From assembly GCA_022813675.1 (NCBI GenBank), contig CP063375.1, positions 1,562,001-1,626,000 on the forward strand: a stretch of 64,000 bases of DNA, in the 5' to 3' direction. Made by a program: the position numbers and the translations under genes. Positions 16,294 through 26,122 of this stretch are shown here, in pieces; position 1 is the stretch's first letter; the number at the start of each line of letters is the position of its first letter. The DNA comes from Deferribacteraceae bacterium V6Fe1 (GTDB taxonomy: Bacteria; Chrysiogenota; Deferribacteres; Deferribacterales; Deferrivibrionaceae). The notes below the pieces were generated by a model. The model was not told the origin of the DNA. It saw nothing but the letters and a program-made list of their open reading frames with translations, and ran no database searches.

Positions 16294-16476
16294 CCCCTGA
16301 ATTGTTCGTGATGAAATAGGAAATTTGGAGCCAACACCTCTAAAATACGGGATGATACGAGGTGTGGTGTGCAGGCCTACCTTGCAGTAGGAAGCCTAAA
16401 GCACCTGTGATTCCCAAAGAACCTGGTTAGCCAGGGCTGCAAATGGACTATGGACACGGCAATTCGGGGGCTTTTT
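16292..16476 (+). ncRNA. ssrS: 6S RNA
   Basis: About 185 nt, the usual 6S length, located just after zapA with fau two genes downstream, a classic ssrS context. The ends pair over 13 bp: 16292-16304 with 16460-16472 (CCCCTGAATTG against CAATTCGGGGG). CTGAATTGTTCG at the 5' side and GGCAATTCGG at the 3' side parallel the conserved ends of E. coli 6S. A central, mostly helical region with an open bubble (including CCTGGTTAGCCAGG) lies between. The closing stem plus TTTTT (16472-16476) also acts as terminator. 6S RNA mimics an open promoter and traps the housekeeping RNA polymerase in stationary phase. Confidence 0.9.
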
Positions 16477-16492
16477 GTTTGGTTAGAGTAAA

Positions 16493-17686
16493 ATGAGATT
16501 ATATGAGCTTATTGAACCTCAGAAGATAGAAGATATTGTAGGTCAGGGGCACTTACTTGCTCCCAATACCCCTTTGTCAAAAATTATTGAAAGCGGGGAA
16601 TTTGAATCGATAATTTTTGTCGGTCCTCCCGGTACAGGCAAAACAACTCTTGCAAAACTTATAGGTAAAAAACTTTCACTCCCTTTTCATCGCCTTCATG
16701 GCGCTGCTACAAGTGTAAATGAAATTAAGAATATTGCTGAAGTTTCAAAGCATTACGGCAGACCTTCTATTATATTTATTGATGAAATCCATAGATTTAA
16801 CAAGACACAACAAGATTTGCTTCTTAAAGTTATAGATGAAAAACACTCTTTTGTAATCGGGGCTTCTACCGAGAACCCTTACTTCAGCCTTACCCCTGCA
16901 ATGCGGTCAAGGAGTTTCCTTTTTGAATTTAAACCGTTAAATAGTGAGGCTATGCTAATACTTGTTGAAAGGGCTTGCAATGTATTGATGGAAAAGTATG
17001 GGGTAGAGGAGATATCTTTTTTAGAAAAAGATAAGCTTGTTCAGCTGGCCGGTGGGGATGGCAGGCGATTAATAAAATTTTTAGATACTGCTGCACAGTT
17101 AGGTAAAATTGAGGATAGAAAGTTAATTATAAGTCTTAATGATATTGATGAATTGGTGCATAATCTTGTTTATTCCCGTGATGAGCACTATGATTTACTT
17201 TCCGCTATGATTAAGAGTATTAGGGGAAGTGACCCTGATGCTGCTCTTGTCTGGTGTTTTAAGCTTGTAAACTGTGGTTTTGCCGTTGAGGATATTTTTA
17301 GGCGTTTGTTTGTTTCGGCATCTGAAGATATCGGTAACGCGTATCCTGATGCCGTTATTTTCGTGAATTCCGCATTTAATGCATTTTTAAATGTGGGAGT
17401 CCCGGAAGGATATATAATTTTGGCACATGCTGTCACTTTTTTGGCAAGTTGCCCTAAGAGCAATAAAAGTTATCTTGCTTACAAGAAGGTTAAGGATTAC
17501 CTTCAAAAAAATGATCCATATCCCCCGATAAATATTTGCCATAACTCTAATGGTTATAAATACCCATTTGATAGTGGCGAATTTGTTAAGCAAAATTATT
17601 TTGATGGTGATGAAAAATTTTATATCCCTTCAGAATATGGCTTTGAGTCTAAAATAAAAGAAAGGCTCAAAAGGCTTTGGGGGTAA
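16493..17686 (+). CDS. rarA: replication-associated recombination protein A (AAA+ ATPase)
   Basis: RarA/MgsA/WRNIP1-type AAA+ clamp-loader-like ATPase acting at stalled replication forks, 397 residues. The N-terminal IEDIVGQGHLL, Walker A GPPGTGKTTLAKL (about 44-56), Walker B IIFIDEIHRFNK, sensor ASTENPYF and RSRSFLFEF are typical. The C-terminal tetramerisation domain has MIKSIRGSDPDAAL. The ATG at 16493 is just beyond the 6S RNA terminator with only a weak GTTAGAG upstream. It may be read from 6S run-through or a promoter I cannot define. fau begins one base after its stop. Confidence 0.95.
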   Translation: MRLYELIEPQKIEDIVGQGHLLAPNTPLSKIIESGEFESIIFVGPPGTGKTTLAKLIGKKLSLPFHRLHGAATSVNEIKNIAEVSKHYGRPSIIFIDEIHRFNKTQQDLLLKVIDEKHSFVIGASTENPYFSLTPAMRSRSFLFEFKPLNSEAMLILVERACNVLMEKYGVEEISFLEKDKLVQLAGGDGRRLIKFLDTAAQLGKIEDRKLIISLNDIDELVHNLVYSRDEHYDLLSAMIKSIRGSDPDAALVWCFKLVNCGFAVEDIFRRLFVSASEDIGNAYPDAVIFVNSAFNAFLNVGVPEGYIILAHAVTFLASCPKSNKSYLAYKKVKDYLQKNDPYPPINICHNSNGYKYPFDSGEFVKQNYFDGDEKFYIPSEYGFESKIKERLKRLWG

Positions 17687-17687
17687 T

Positions 17688-18254
17688 ATGGAAAAGCTTG
17701 ACAAAGAGGTTTTAAGTAAAGAAGTTTTGAGAAAAAAGATGATGACTGAAAGAAAAAAAATGGATTTTGAGGAGGTCCAAAAAAGAAGTGAGAAAATTGT
17801 AAAAGATTTTTTGAGTTTGTTTGAAGAAATGAAGTTTTTTCTTTTATATTTTAGTTTTGATAATGAAGTAGAGACTTTTTACCTTGCTAAGTATTTGCTT
17901 GAAAAACATAAAGAAGTCTTTGCTCCAAAATTGGTTGGCAATGATTTGAAAGTTGGCAAGGTAAGTGATTTAAGTCTACTTGAAAAAAACAGGTATCAAA
18001 TATTTGAGCCTGTTGATTATTTTGAACGCAGCAATTTTGATGTGGTTGTTGTGCCGGGTGTGGCTTTTGACAAAAAGTGCAACCGACTTGGTTTTGGGGT
18101 AGGATACTATGACAGGTTTCTACCAAAAGTTAAATGTGAGAATATCGTTGGGTTTGCTTATGAGTTTCAAGTTGTTGATGAACTTGTTACAGAGTATTTT
18201 GACATCCCTATGGACATTGTGATTACTGAAAAAAATATTTACAGGAGGAATTGA
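17688..18254 (+). CDS. fau: 5-formyltetrahydrofolate cyclo-ligase
   Basis: Converts 5-formyl-THF plus ATP to 5,10-methenyl-THF, 188 residues. Family features are [12 protein letters not shown] near the N-terminus, [36 protein letters not shown] (ATP-binding signature GxGxGYYDR) and [11 protein letters not shown]. In many bacteria fau (ygfA) follows zapA-ssrS; here only rarA intervenes. Its stop codon overlaps the rny ATG (TGATG). With glyA at 22 kb this region carries two one-carbon folate genes. Confidence 0.93.
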   Translation: MEKLDKEVLSKEVLRKKMMTERKKMDFEEVQKRSEKIVKDFLSLFEEMKFFLLYFSFDNEVETFYLAKYLLEKHKEVFAPKLVGNDLKVGKVSDLSLLEKNRYQIFEPVDYFERSNFDVVVVPGVAFDKKCNRLGFGVGYYDRFLPKVKCENIVGFAYEFQVVDELVTEYFDIPMDIVITEKNIYRRN

Positions 18255-19810
18255 TGATTTTGACAGTTTTATTGGCGATTGCTGGTTTGGCAGTTGGTCT
18301 TATAGTTGGTATCCTTTTTCAAAAGAAAAAAGTAGAAGCAGAAAATCAGAAGCTTAATAAACAGGCAACAGACATAATAAGCAGAGCTAAAAGGGAAGCT
18401 GAAGAAATTTTAAAAGAAGCAAAAATTGAATCGAAAGAGATAATTTACAAAACAAAGCAAGAGCTTGAAAAAGAGGCTAAGGAGAGAAGGAAAGAGCTTC
18501 AGCTACAGGAAAAAAGACTTATAAGCAAAGAGGAAAGTCTTGATAAAAAGATTGAGCTCATTGATTCAAAAGAGGAGATGTTATCAAAGAGGACAAAAGA
18601 GCTTGATGAAAAAATAAAAGCTAATGAAGAGTTAAAGGTTGAGCTTGAAAAGAAAAAAGATGCTTTGCTTCTTGAAATTGAAAAAGTAGCCTCTATGACA
18701 AGGGAAGAAGCTAAGAATATGCTTGTTCAACAGATGGTTAGTGAGGCAAAAGTAGATGCTGCACGTCAGATTAAAGAGATTGAAGAGGAGTTGAAAAACG
18801 AAGCTGATAAAAAAGCAAGGAGTGTAATAGCTACTTCTATTCAAAGGTGTGCTTCTGAATATGTTGGTGAAATAGCGGTATCTGTTGTAAATCTTCCAAG
18901 TGATGAGATGAAAGGTAGAATTATAGGTCGAGAAGGTAGAAATATTAGGACATTTGAAAGTGTTACCGGTGTGGATATAATAGTTGATGATACCCCTGAG
19001 GCTGTAATATTATCATCTTATGATCCATTCAGACGTGAAATTGCTAAAATGACTTTGGAAAAACTTATTTCTGATGGTAGAATTCATCCAGCCAGAATCG
19101 AAGAATTATATGAGAAGAGTAAAGAAGAGCTTGAAAAGCATATTGTAGAAGTTGGTGAAGAAGCAGTATTTAATTTGGGGCTACATGATATTCACAAGGA
19201 TATTGTTAAACTAGTTGGTCGTTTGAAATACAGGACAAGTTATGGGCAAAATGTTCTTGGCCATTCTATTGAAGTTGCAAGGATAGCAGGTATTATGGCG
19301 GCAGAAATTGGGGCTGATGAGAAGATGGCAAAAAGGATGGGCTTGCTTCATGATATTGGTAAGGCAATAGATTATGAAGTTGAAGGCTCTCACACAGAGA
19401 TTGGCGTGGATTTAATGAAAAAATATAATGAAGCACCTCAAGTTATCAATGCAATATTGTCACATCACGGAGAAGAAGAGTTTAAATATGTTGAATCTGT
19501 CCTTGTTCAGGCAGCTGATGCTATATCTGCTTCAAGGCCTGGTGCTAGAAGGGAAGTTTTAGAATCATATATTAAAAGGCTTGAAAATCTTGAGGCTATT
19601 GCTTCAAGTTTTGAGGGTGTATCAAAGACATATGCTATTCAAGCAGGAAGGGAAGTGAGGATAGTGGTTGAGCCTGAAGTGGTAAGTGAGGAAGCGCTCA
19701 TAACTTTGGCGAGAGATATTGCTAAAAAGATAGAAGAAGAGCTTACTTATCCTGGAAACATAAAAGTAAATGTTTTAAGAGAGTCAAGGGCTGTTGAATA
19801 CGCAAAATAA
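18254..19810 (+). CDS. rny: ribonuclease Y
   Basis: Membrane-anchored endoribonuclease that starts mRNA decay, 518 residues. Order: N-terminal membrane helix (about 2-24), long coiled coil (about 25-200), KH domain with [17 protein letters not shown] metal-dependent phosphohydrolase domain with [11 protein letters not shown] and LSHHGEEE, and the C-terminal region. I chose ATG 18254 rather than TTG 18251 since AGGAGG (18243-18248) gives 5-base spacing. It overlaps the fau stop by one base, and ymdB starts 17 bases before its end. The rny-ymdB pair is widely conserved. Confidence 0.96.
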   Translation: MILTVLLAIAGLAVGLIVGILFQKKKVEAENQKLNKQATDIISRAKREAEEILKEAKIESKEIIYKTKQELEKEAKERRKELQLQEKRLISKEESLDKKIELIDSKEEMLSKRTKELDEKIKANEELKVELEKKKDALLLEIEKVASMTREEAKNMLVQQMVSEAKVDAARQIKEIEEELKNEADKKARSVIATSIQRCASEYVGEIAVSVVNLPSDEMKGRIIGREGRNIRTFESVTGVDIIVDDTPEAVILSSYDPFRREIAKMTLEKLISDGRIHPARIEELYEKSKEELEKHIVEVGEEAVFNLGLHDIHKDIVKLVGRLKYRTSYGQNVLGHSIEVARIAGIMAAEIGADEKMAKRMGLLHDIGKAIDYEVEGSHTEIGVDLMKKYNEAPQVINAILSHHGEEEFKYVESVLVQAADAISASRPGARREVLESYIKRLENLEAIASSFEGVSKTYAIQAGREVRIVVEPEVVSEEALITLARDIAKKIEEELTYPGNIKVNVLRESRAVEYAK

Positions 19811-20594
19811 TACCGTAAATATACTTTTTATAGGTGATATAGTTGGCAGAGGTGGTCGAAAAACTGTAAAGTCGGCCATCTCTCGACTAAAAGAAGAGCT
19901 TAGTTTGGACCTGATTATCGCAAATGCAGAAAATTCTGCCAGCGGATTTGGAATTACATTAAATGTTTATAAAGAGCTTTTAGGTTTTGGAATAGATATT
20001 TGCACTTCCGGAAATCATATATATGACAAAAAGGAAATTGTTGGCTATTTAGATAACCTGGACAAATTGATAAGACCTGCCAATTTACCATCAAAGGCTC
20101 CCGGAAAAGGTTTTGTGGTGGTAGAAAAGAAAGGGGTAAGGTTTTTAATTGTAAATTTATTGGGCAGGGTATTTATGCCTTTATCCGATTGCCCTTTTCA
20201 GACTTTTGAAAAGATATTGAGTGAATACCCTGACTGTCTTCCAATTGTAGATTTTCACGGTGAAGCAACCAGTGAAAAAAATGCATTTGCCTACAATTTT
20301 GATGGAAAAGCCTTAGCTGTTATCGGGACTCATACCCATGTGCAGACCAATGATGACCGTTTGTTGCCAAACGGTACATTTTATATAACTGATGCAGGGA
20401 TGTGTGGTGCACTTGACTCTTGTATTGGTGTTGTTAAGGAAAATTCCATTGAAAAATTTTTAACATCCGTGCCTATAAAATTTGATGTTGAAAAAAAAGG
20501 TAAGATGTTATTTAATGCAGTGTTTTTTAGCATTGATACAGACACAAAAAAAATAGTTAAATTTGAAAAAATTTATAATATTTGCGGGGAATAG
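19794..20594 (+). CDS. ymdB: YmdB-family metallophosphoesterase
   Basis: Binuclear-metal phosphodiesterase of 266 residues, with reported 2',3'-cAMP phosphodiesterase activity in Bacillus YmdB. Metal-site motifs: [50 protein letters not shown] and [10 protein letters not shown]. The start is TTG 19794 inside the end of rny, giving an N-terminus just before the first beta strand. Known rny-ymdB linkage suggests a role in RNA turnover or signalling. The nadA frame extends into its 3' end, but nadA probably starts after its stop. Confidence 0.92.
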   Translation: MNTQNNTVNILFIGDIVGRGGRKTVKSAISRLKEELSLDLIIANAENSASGFGITLNVYKELLGFGIDICTSGNHIYDKKEIVGYLDNLDKLIRPANLPSKAPGKGFVVVEKKGVRFLIVNLLGRVFMPLSDCPFQTFEKILSEYPDCLPIVDFHGEATSEKNAFAYNFDGKALAVIGTHTHVQTNDDRLLPNGTFYITDAGMCGALDSCIGVVKENSIEKFLTSVPIKFDVEKKGKMLFNAVFFSIDTDTKKIVKFEKIYNICGE

Positions 20595-20598
20595 TGTT

Positions 20599-21507
20599 AT
20601 GGACTTAAAACAAGAGATTAGAAAACTTTTAAAAGAGAAAAATGCAGTTTTGCTGGCGCATAATTATCAAATTGACGATATTCAAGAAATAGCAGATTTT
20701 ACGGGTGATTCTTTAGGACTCAGCATTGAGGCTTCTAGAGTTAAGGAAGATATTATTGTTTTTGCCGGTGTTCATTTTATGGCTGAAACAGCGTATATGC
20801 TTTCACCAAATAAAAAAGTACTTTTGCCGGAAATTGACGCAGGGTGTCCAATGGCTGATATGGTTACAGCTGAGGAATTAAGAGAGTTTAAGGCCAAATA
20901 TCCAGGAGTCCCGGTAGTGTGTTATGTAAACTCTTCTGCAGAAGTTAAGGCAGAATCTGATATTTGCTGTACATCAGCCAATGCAGTTAATGTGGTAAAA
21001 TCTATTGACAGTGACAGGGTTATTTTTGTACCTGATAGAAACCTCGGACATTATGTTTCTCGTTTTGTAGACAAGGAGATAATTTTGTGGAACGGTTTTT
21101 GTCCTATTCACGAAAGAGTCACGAGACGAGATTTAGAAATGCTTAAAAGTGAACATCCTGATGCAATAGTGGTATTGCACCCCGAATGTCCGCCTGATGT
21201 TATAGAATTAGCCGATCACGTTTGCTCTACTTCAGGAGTTTATACATTTTGCAAAGAGAGCAAGCATAAAAAGTTTATAATTGGTACTGAAAGAGGGGTT
21301 GGTTACAGATTGAGAAAAGAGAATCCTGATAAAGAATTTTATTTTGCCTACTCTCCGTTTCAATGCAAGAATATGAAGAAGACAACGTTAAAAAAAGTGT
21401 ATGATTCACTTGTAGAAGAAAAATATGAAATTAAAGTTGAGGAAGATATAAGAAAAAAAGCTGTATTGTCTATTGAAAGGATGCTACAAGTACCGAGAAA
21501 CTATTAA
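20599..21507 (+). CDS. nadA: quinolinate synthase
   Basis: 4Fe-4S enzyme that condenses iminoaspartate with dihydroxyacetone phosphate to quinolinate in NAD synthesis, 302 residues. The three cluster cysteines are present: C83 (DAGCPMAD), C168 (NGFCPIHE) and C256 (PFQCKNMK). [21 protein letters not shown] is the N-terminal signature. I chose ATG 20599 because GCGGGGAA precedes it and [11 protein letters not shown] gives a normal N-terminus; the TTG at 20563 would overlap ymdB with no ribosome-binding site. No nadB or nadC is nearby. Confidence 0.95.
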   Translation: MDLKQEIRKLLKEKNAVLLAHNYQIDDIQEIADFTGDSLGLSIEASRVKEDIIVFAGVHFMAETAYMLSPNKKVLLPEIDAGCPMADMVTAEELREFKAKYPGVPVVCYVNSSAEVKAESDICCTSANAVNVVKSIDSDRVIFVPDRNLGHYVSRFVDKEIILWNGFCPIHERVTRRDLEMLKSEHPDAIVVLHPECPPDVIELADHVCSTSGVYTFCKESKHKKFIIGTERGVGYRLRKENPDKEFYFAYSPFQCKNMKKTTLKKVYDSLVEEKYEIKVEEDIRKKAVLSIERMLQVPRNY

Positions 21508-21596
21508 ATTAAAGCTAAAATTTTCCTAAATATATGGACAACTCTTAATAGGAGATTGCATCTAAATATTTGTGGTGGTGAGCAACAAGTTCGATA

Positions 21597-21625
21597 TTGA
21601 CTAAGAGTGTTTTATTTCTTATAAG
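21597..21625 (+). promoter_or_regulatory. sigma-70 type promoter for rpiB-glyA and following genes
   Basis: TTGACT (21597-21602), 17-base spacer, TATAAG (21620-21625), start expected near 21632, giving a ~23-nt leader with GAGGTGG before rpiB. The preceding 21541-21608 can fold with ACTCTTA pairing TAAGAGT. That arm overlaps the -35, and the structure may mark the end of the nadA transcript. Confidence 0.65.
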
Positions 21626-21654
21626 ACCTCTTAAATAAATTGAGGTGGTTTGTA

Positions 21655-22116
21655 GTGAAAATAGGTTTAGCTTCGGATCACGGCGGTTTCGAGTTAAAAG
21701 AAATCATCAAAAAATTTCTTTATGAGAAAGGTTTAGATGTAGTAGATTATGGCACTTCAAATGGTGACGAATCTGTTGATTATCCGGATTACGCTAAAAA
21801 AGCAGTTCTTGGCATACTTGATAAAGAAGTTGAAAGAGCTGTCATTATGTGTGGTTCGGGAATAGGAATTTCCATATCTGCAAATAAATTCCCGGGGATA
21901 AGAGCCGCTCTTTGCTGGGATTCTTATACTGCAAAAATGAGTAGACTTCATAATGATGCCAATGTTCTTGCTATGGGCGGGAGAATAATTGGACCTGAGC
22001 TTGCAAAAGAGATTGTTGAGACATGGCTATCTTACGATTTTGAAGGTGGTAGGCATCAAAGGAGAATTGATAAAATAGATTCTTTGGCTAAAGAGTATTG
22101 GAATAATATAGAATAG
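21655..22116 (+). CDS. rpiB: ribose-5-phosphate isomerase B
   Basis: Interconverts ribose-5-phosphate and ribulose-5-phosphate in the pentose phosphate pathway, 153 residues, usual RpiB size. Family motifs: KIGLASDHGGFELKE at the N-terminus, DYPDYAKKA, catalytic cysteine in VIMCGSGIGISISANK, and CWDSYTAKMSRLHNDANVL. GTG 21655 is chosen since GAGGTG (21642-21647) is 7 bases upstream and the protein then begins exactly at the conserved MKIGLASDHGG. It sits before glyA, a pairing seen in several phyla. Confidence 0.95.
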   Translation: MKIGLASDHGGFELKEIIKKFLYEKGLDVVDYGTSNGDESVDYPDYAKKAVLGILDKEVERAVIMCGSGIGISISANKFPGIRAALCWDSYTAKMSRLHNDANVLAMGGRIIGPELAKEIVETWLSYDFEGGRHQRRIDKIDSLAKEYWNNIE

Positions 22117-22125
22117 GGGATGTCT

Positions 22126-23382
22126 ATGTCTTTGTATGAAACTGTAAAAAAAGTTGACAGGGAAGTTTATGATGCTTTGCAAAAAGAGCTTGAGAGGCAG
22201 GAAACCCATCTTGAGCTTATTGCAAGCGAAAATTTTGTAAGTCCGGCAGTTTTGGAAGCCCAAGGCTCTGTTTTGACAAACAAATATGCGGAAGGTTATC
22301 CGTCAAAAAGATATTACGGCGGTTGTGAGTTTGTTGATATAGCTGAAGATTTGGCTATAAAGCGTGCGAAAGAGCTTTTTGGCGCTGATCATGCAAATGT
22401 TCAACCACACTCAGGCAGTCAAGCTAATATGGCTGTATATTTTTCCGTGTTAAAGCCGGGGGATACAATTTTAGGAATGAATTTGTCTCACGGTGGACAC
22501 TTGACACACGGAAGCCCTGTGAATTTTTCAGGTAAATTTTTTAATGTTATACCATACGGTGTAAATCAAGAGACAGAAACTATAGATTATGATGAAGTCG
22601 AAAGGCTTGCTATCACAAATAAGCCAAAGATGATTGTTGTTGGGGCGAGTGCATATCCGAGAGAGATTAATTTCAAAGAATTTAGAAGGATTGCAGATAA
22701 AGTAGGTGCATATGTCATGGTAGATATGGCACACATTGCAGGACTTGTGGCCGCAGGTGTTCATCCTAATCCTGTCCCGTATGCTGAGTTTGTTACCACT
22801 ACTACTCATAAGACCTTAAGAGGACCAAGGGGTGGTATGATTTTGTGCAAGGAAGAGTTTGCAAAAGCAATAAACTCAAATATATTCCCTGGTATTCAGG
22901 GTGGTCCGTTAATGCATGTCATTGCTGCCAAAGCAGTTGCTTTTAAAGAAGCATTAAGTGATGAGTTTAAAGAATATCAAAAACAGATTGTTAAAAATGC
23001 CAAGGCTCTTGCTGACAAACTTACTCAAAGAGGTTACAGACTTGTTTCCGGCGGCACAGACAATCACCTTATGCTTGTAGATTTGACTAAGCAAGATATT
23101 ACAGGAAAAGATGCTGAAAATGCCTTAGGGTTGGCTAACATTACTGTAAATAAAAACACTATCCCTTTTGAGACGAGAAGCCCTTTTGTTACAAGCGGTA
23201 TTAGGATAGGGACACCTGCACTGACTTCAAGGGGGATGAAAGAAACCGAGATGCAGCTTGTAGGTGAAATGATAGCCGATGTACTTGATAATATAGGCAG
23301 TGATGAGGTTATCAATAAAACAAAACAGAGAGTGCTTGATCTTTGTGCTAATTTTCCACTTTACAAGGGGAAATTATATTGA
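22126..23382 (+). CDS. glyA: serine hydroxymethyltransferase
   Basis: PLP enzyme that converts serine and THF to glycine and 5,10-methylene-THF, 418 residues. Motifs include [63 protein letters not shown] and the PLP-lysine segment [17 protein letters not shown]. Two ATGs lie at 22120 and 22126; the second has AGGGGA at proper distance while the first is fused to it. The next gene overlaps the stop (TTGA). It supplies one-carbon units that the nearby dCMP deaminase/dTMP route and fau also use. Confidence 0.96.
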   Translation: MSLYETVKKVDREVYDALQKELERQETHLELIASENFVSPAVLEAQGSVLTNKYAEGYPSKRYYGGCEFVDIAEDLAIKRAKELFGADHANVQPHSGSQANMAVYFSVLKPGDTILGMNLSHGGHLTHGSPVNFSGKFFNVIPYGVNQETETIDYDEVERLAITNKPKMIVVGASAYPREINFKEFRRIADKVGAYVMVDMAHIAGLVAAGVHPNPVPYAEFVTTTTHKTLRGPRGGMILCKEEFAKAINSNIFPGIQGGPLMHVIAAKAVAFKEALSDEFKEYQKQIVKNAKALADKLTQRGYRLVSGGTDNHLMLVDLTKQDITGKDAENALGLANITVNKNTIPFETRSPFVTSGIRIGTPALTSRGMKETEMQLVGEMIADVLDNIGSDEVINKTKQRVLDLCANFPLYKGKLY

Positions 23383-23816
23383 GACCGGATTGGGATAAAT
23401 ATTTTCTTGAATTAACTGATGTAGTAAAAAAACGCTCTACCTGTCTGAGAAGGCAGGTAGGTGCGATTATTGTAAAAGACAACCATATACTGTCAACAGG
23501 GTATAATGGTGTCCCAACAAAAATATCTCACTGCTCTGAGGTTGGTTGTCTTCGTGAAAAATTAAAAGTCCCTTCTGGAGAAAGGCATGAGCTATGCAGA
23601 GGGTTGCATGCTGAACAAAATGCCATTATCCAGGCCGCACTTCATGGGGTTAGTATTAAAGATGCAACAATATATACAAATACAAAGCCGTGTTCAATCT
23701 GCACAAAGATGATAATTAATGCTGGTATTAAAAGAATAGTTTATCAGGTTGAGTATTCTGATAAACTTGCAGATGAACTTTTGGCAGAAACAGATATTGA
23801 ATTAGTCAAAATTTAG
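23379..23816 (+). CDS. deoxycytidylate (dCMP) deaminase
   Basis: Zinc cytidine-deaminase-fold enzyme, 145 residues, that turns dCMP into dUMP for dTTP synthesis; ComEB is the Bacillus homologue. Zinc and catalytic motifs are HAEQNAI and PCSICTKM, with the N-terminal [25 protein letters not shown] also typical. The TTG start overlaps the glyA stop by 4 bases, indicating coupling. dUMP made here needs methylene-THF from GlyA for thymidylate synthase, so the order makes metabolic sense. The rnf operon follows 16 bases later. Confidence 0.93.
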   Translation: MRPDWDKYFLELTDVVKKRSTCLRRQVGAIIVKDNHILSTGYNGVPTKISHCSEVGCLREKLKVPSGERHELCRGLHAEQNAIIQAALHGVSIKDATIYTNTKPCSICTKMIINAGIKRIVYQVEYSDKLADELLAETDIELVKI

Positions 23817-23832
23817 TCAGGGAAGTGTAAAT

Positions 23833-25143
23833 ATGGGTTTTTATGGTTTTGCAGGCGGGATACACCCCCGCTATAACAAAGGTTTGACCAGTGACAAACC
23901 TGTAGAAATACTTAACACAAATAAAGACGATCAAGTCTTTATCCCGCTATCTCAACATATCGGAGCACCGGCAAAACCGGTCGTTAAGAAAAACGATGAG
24001 GTGAAAAGAGGGCAGGTAATTGGTGTCCCCAGTGGTTTCGTGAGTAGCACTATTCATTCCCCTGTTACGGGAACTGTTTTGGGGATTGTAAAAGTGCCTC
24101 ATCCAATTTCCGGCAGTGTGGATGCGGTGCACATTAAAGTTACCGAATTGGACGAAGGTTATGAACATATTTCTACAGATAAGAAATTTCAGGAAATAGT
24201 CTTGGATGCCGGTATTGTTGGCTTGGGTGGTGCTACATTTCCTACTCATGTCAAGCTATCCCCCCCTAAAAAAATTGACTATTTGATAATAAACGGTGCC
24301 GAGTGTGAGCCTTATTTGACTTGTGATCACAGGTTGATGGTTGAAAAGACAGAAGAGGTTTTGAAAGGTGCAGAAATAATACGTCAAAATTTGGGTGAGG
24401 ATGTTAAGCTTATTATAGGTATTGAAGAGAATAAACCTGATGCAATTGAAAAATTCAAGAGGATTGCAGAATCTAACGTAGAGATTGTCCCCCTTGAAGT
24501 AAAGTATCCTCAAGGCGGAGAAAAACAGTTGATAAAAGCCACTGTCAATAGAGTAGTCCCCGAAGGGAAACTTCCTTTGGAAGTTGGCGTAGTAGTGCAA
24601 AATGTGGGGACATGCTTGGCTGTCTATGAAGCTATAAAGATGCAGAAGCCTTTAGTTGAAAGGGTTGTGACTGTAACGGGGGCCGTGAAAACACCCAAAA
24701 ATCTTATGGTTAAAATAGGTACTCCAATTGGTAAATTAATCGAAGCATGCGGTGGCTTTATAGGTACTCCAAAGAAAATTGTCATGGGCGGACCAATGAT
24801 GGGTTTTGCTGTTACATCTTTGGATACTCCGGTTATGAAAGGTACAAGCGGGATTTTGGTTTACCGCGATGAAGATTTACCTGATTTGAATATGACAAAC
24901 TGCATAAGGTGCGGAAGGTGTGTGACAGCTTGTCCTATGGGGCTTGTGCCTGCCATTATGGAGCAGTTTACTTTAAATGAAATGTATGAAAAAGTTTTGG
25001 ATTGGCACGTATTGAATTGTATAGAATGCGGATGTTGCAGTTATGTTTGCCCTGCACGGAGACCTTTGGTCGGTTATTTTAAAACGGCAAAAAGAGAAGT
25101 AATGAAAATATTAAAGCAGAGAGAGCAAAATGCAGGAAAATAA
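23833..25143 (+). CDS. rnfC: Rnf electron transport complex subunit C
   Basis: Peripheral NADH/flavin- and Fe-S-carrying subunit of Rnf, the membrane complex coupling ferredoxin:NAD+ electron transfer to Na+ or H+ movement. The 436 residues have the Complex1_51K-like fold (GIVGLGGATFPTHVKL, INGAECEPYLTCDHRLM) and two 4Fe-4S motifs: C357/C360/C363/C367 and C396/C399/C402/C406. It is first of the gene order C-D-G-E-A-B seen in many anaerobes. The C-terminus is short, without the long Ala/Lys repeat tail of gammaproteobacterial RsxC. rnfD overlaps its end by 14 bases. Confidence 0.95.
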   Translation: MGFYGFAGGIHPRYNKGLTSDKPVEILNTNKDDQVFIPLSQHIGAPAKPVVKKNDEVKRGQVIGVPSGFVSSTIHSPVTGTVLGIVKVPHPISGSVDAVHIKVTELDEGYEHISTDKKFQEIVLDAGIVGLGGATFPTHVKLSPPKKIDYLIINGAECEPYLTCDHRLMVEKTEEVLKGAEIIRQNLGEDVKLIIGIEENKPDAIEKFKRIAESNVEIVPLEVKYPQGGEKQLIKATVNRVVPEGKLPLEVGVVVQNVGTCLAVYEAIKMQKPLVERVVTVTGAVKTPKNLMVKIGTPIGKLIEACGGFIGTPKKIVMGGPMMGFAVTSLDTPVMKGTSGILVYRDEDLPDLNMTNCIRCGRCVTACPMGLVPAIMEQFTLNEMYEKVLDWHVLNCIECGCCSYVCPARRPLVGYFKTAKREVMKILKQREQNAGK

Positions 25144-26122
25144 ATATTTAGTCACATTTTCTCCACACGAAAGGGACGAATTGATGACCGATAAGGTCAT
25201 GATGTATGTAGTATATTCTTTACTGCCGGCAGTTGCTGTTTCCATCTATTTTTTTGGTTTTTATGCACTAAAAACATATATTTTGACAATCCTTTTTACA
25301 CTTGGCTTTGAGGCTTTGTTTCAGAAAATCAGAAAAAAGCCCATCACCCTTTCAGATAACAGTGCCTTGGTTACCGCAATATTGCTGGCAATGAATCTCC
25401 CCCCTGCAAGCCCTTGGTGGCTTATACTTGTGGGTAGTTTTATTGCTATCATAGTTGGTAAGCAAGTTTACGGCGGATTAGGTCAAAATCCTTTCAACCC
25501 AGCACTTGTCGCGAGGGTATTTTTACTGATTTCATGGCCGGCACAAATGACTTATTGGATTAAACCAAATCCGATTACGGCAGGTTTTATCTTTGATGCC
25601 GTTTCAACTGCTACCCCATTGGGGCAGTCTAAGACTGAGATATTGACAAATGGTAAGATTTTAACCTCATTTAACGGTGTATCGGATTATTTTATAGGAT
25701 TTATGAGTGGCTCAATGGGTGAGATTTCTGCTGTTGCACTTTTGGTAGGTGCGGCATTTTTAATGTACAAAAAGATTATTTCTTGGCATACACCGTTTAG
25801 CTATATTATCTCATTTATGGTTATAATTGTTCCATATTGGCTTTTAAATCCCGATAAGTCATTAAATCCTATTGTTCACTTATTTACAGGTGGACTTATG
25901 TTAGGTGCTTTTTATATGGCGACTGATATGGTGACAAGTCCTGTTACAAAAAAAGGACAAATTATATTTGGAATAGGCTGTGGGGTATTGACAGCAATAA
26001 TAAGATTGTTTGGCGGATATCCGGAAGGTGTGTCATTTGCTATACTTATTATGAATGCGTTTGTCCCTTTGATAGATTTTTATATAAGACCTAAGAGTTT
26101 TGGCGAGGCTACCAATGCGTGA
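25130..26122 (+). CDS. rnfD: Rnf electron transport complex subunit D
   Basis: Integral membrane flavoprotein of Rnf, 330 residues with about nine or ten membrane helices. The covalent FMN threonine lies in DAVSTATPLG (T162). KPITLSDNSALVTAILLAMNLPP and GGLGQNPFNPALVARVFLLISWP are family signatures. The ATG at 25130 lies within the 3' end of rnfC, and its own end overlaps rnfG by 8 bases, so subunits are translationally coupled. It is homologous to NqrB, encoded at 49.4 kb. Confidence 0.95.
   Translation: MQENKYLVTFSPHERDELMTDKVMMYVVYSLLPAVAVSIYFFGFYALKTYILTILFTLGFEALFQKIRKKPITLSDNSALVTAILLAMNLPPASPWWLILVGSFIAIIVGKQVYGGLGQNPFNPALVARVFLLISWPAQMTYWIKPNPITAGFIFDAVSTATPLGQSKTEILTNGKILTSFNGVSDYFIGFMSGSMGEISAVALLVGAAFLMYKKIISWHTPFSYIISFMVIIVPYWLLNPDKSLNPIVHLFTGGLMLGAFYMATDMVTSPVTKKGQIIFGIGCGVLTAIIRLFGGYPEGVSFAILIMNAFVPLIDFYIRPKSFGEATNA

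Noticed and set aside
16292-16476. A metabolite riboswitch controlling rarA-fau
   Set aside because: The paired ends, length, terminal motifs and zapA/fau context fit 6S RNA much better.
21508-21654. A known riboswitch before rpiB-glyA
   Set aside because: I could not match it to glycine, THF, SAM or other motifs I know.
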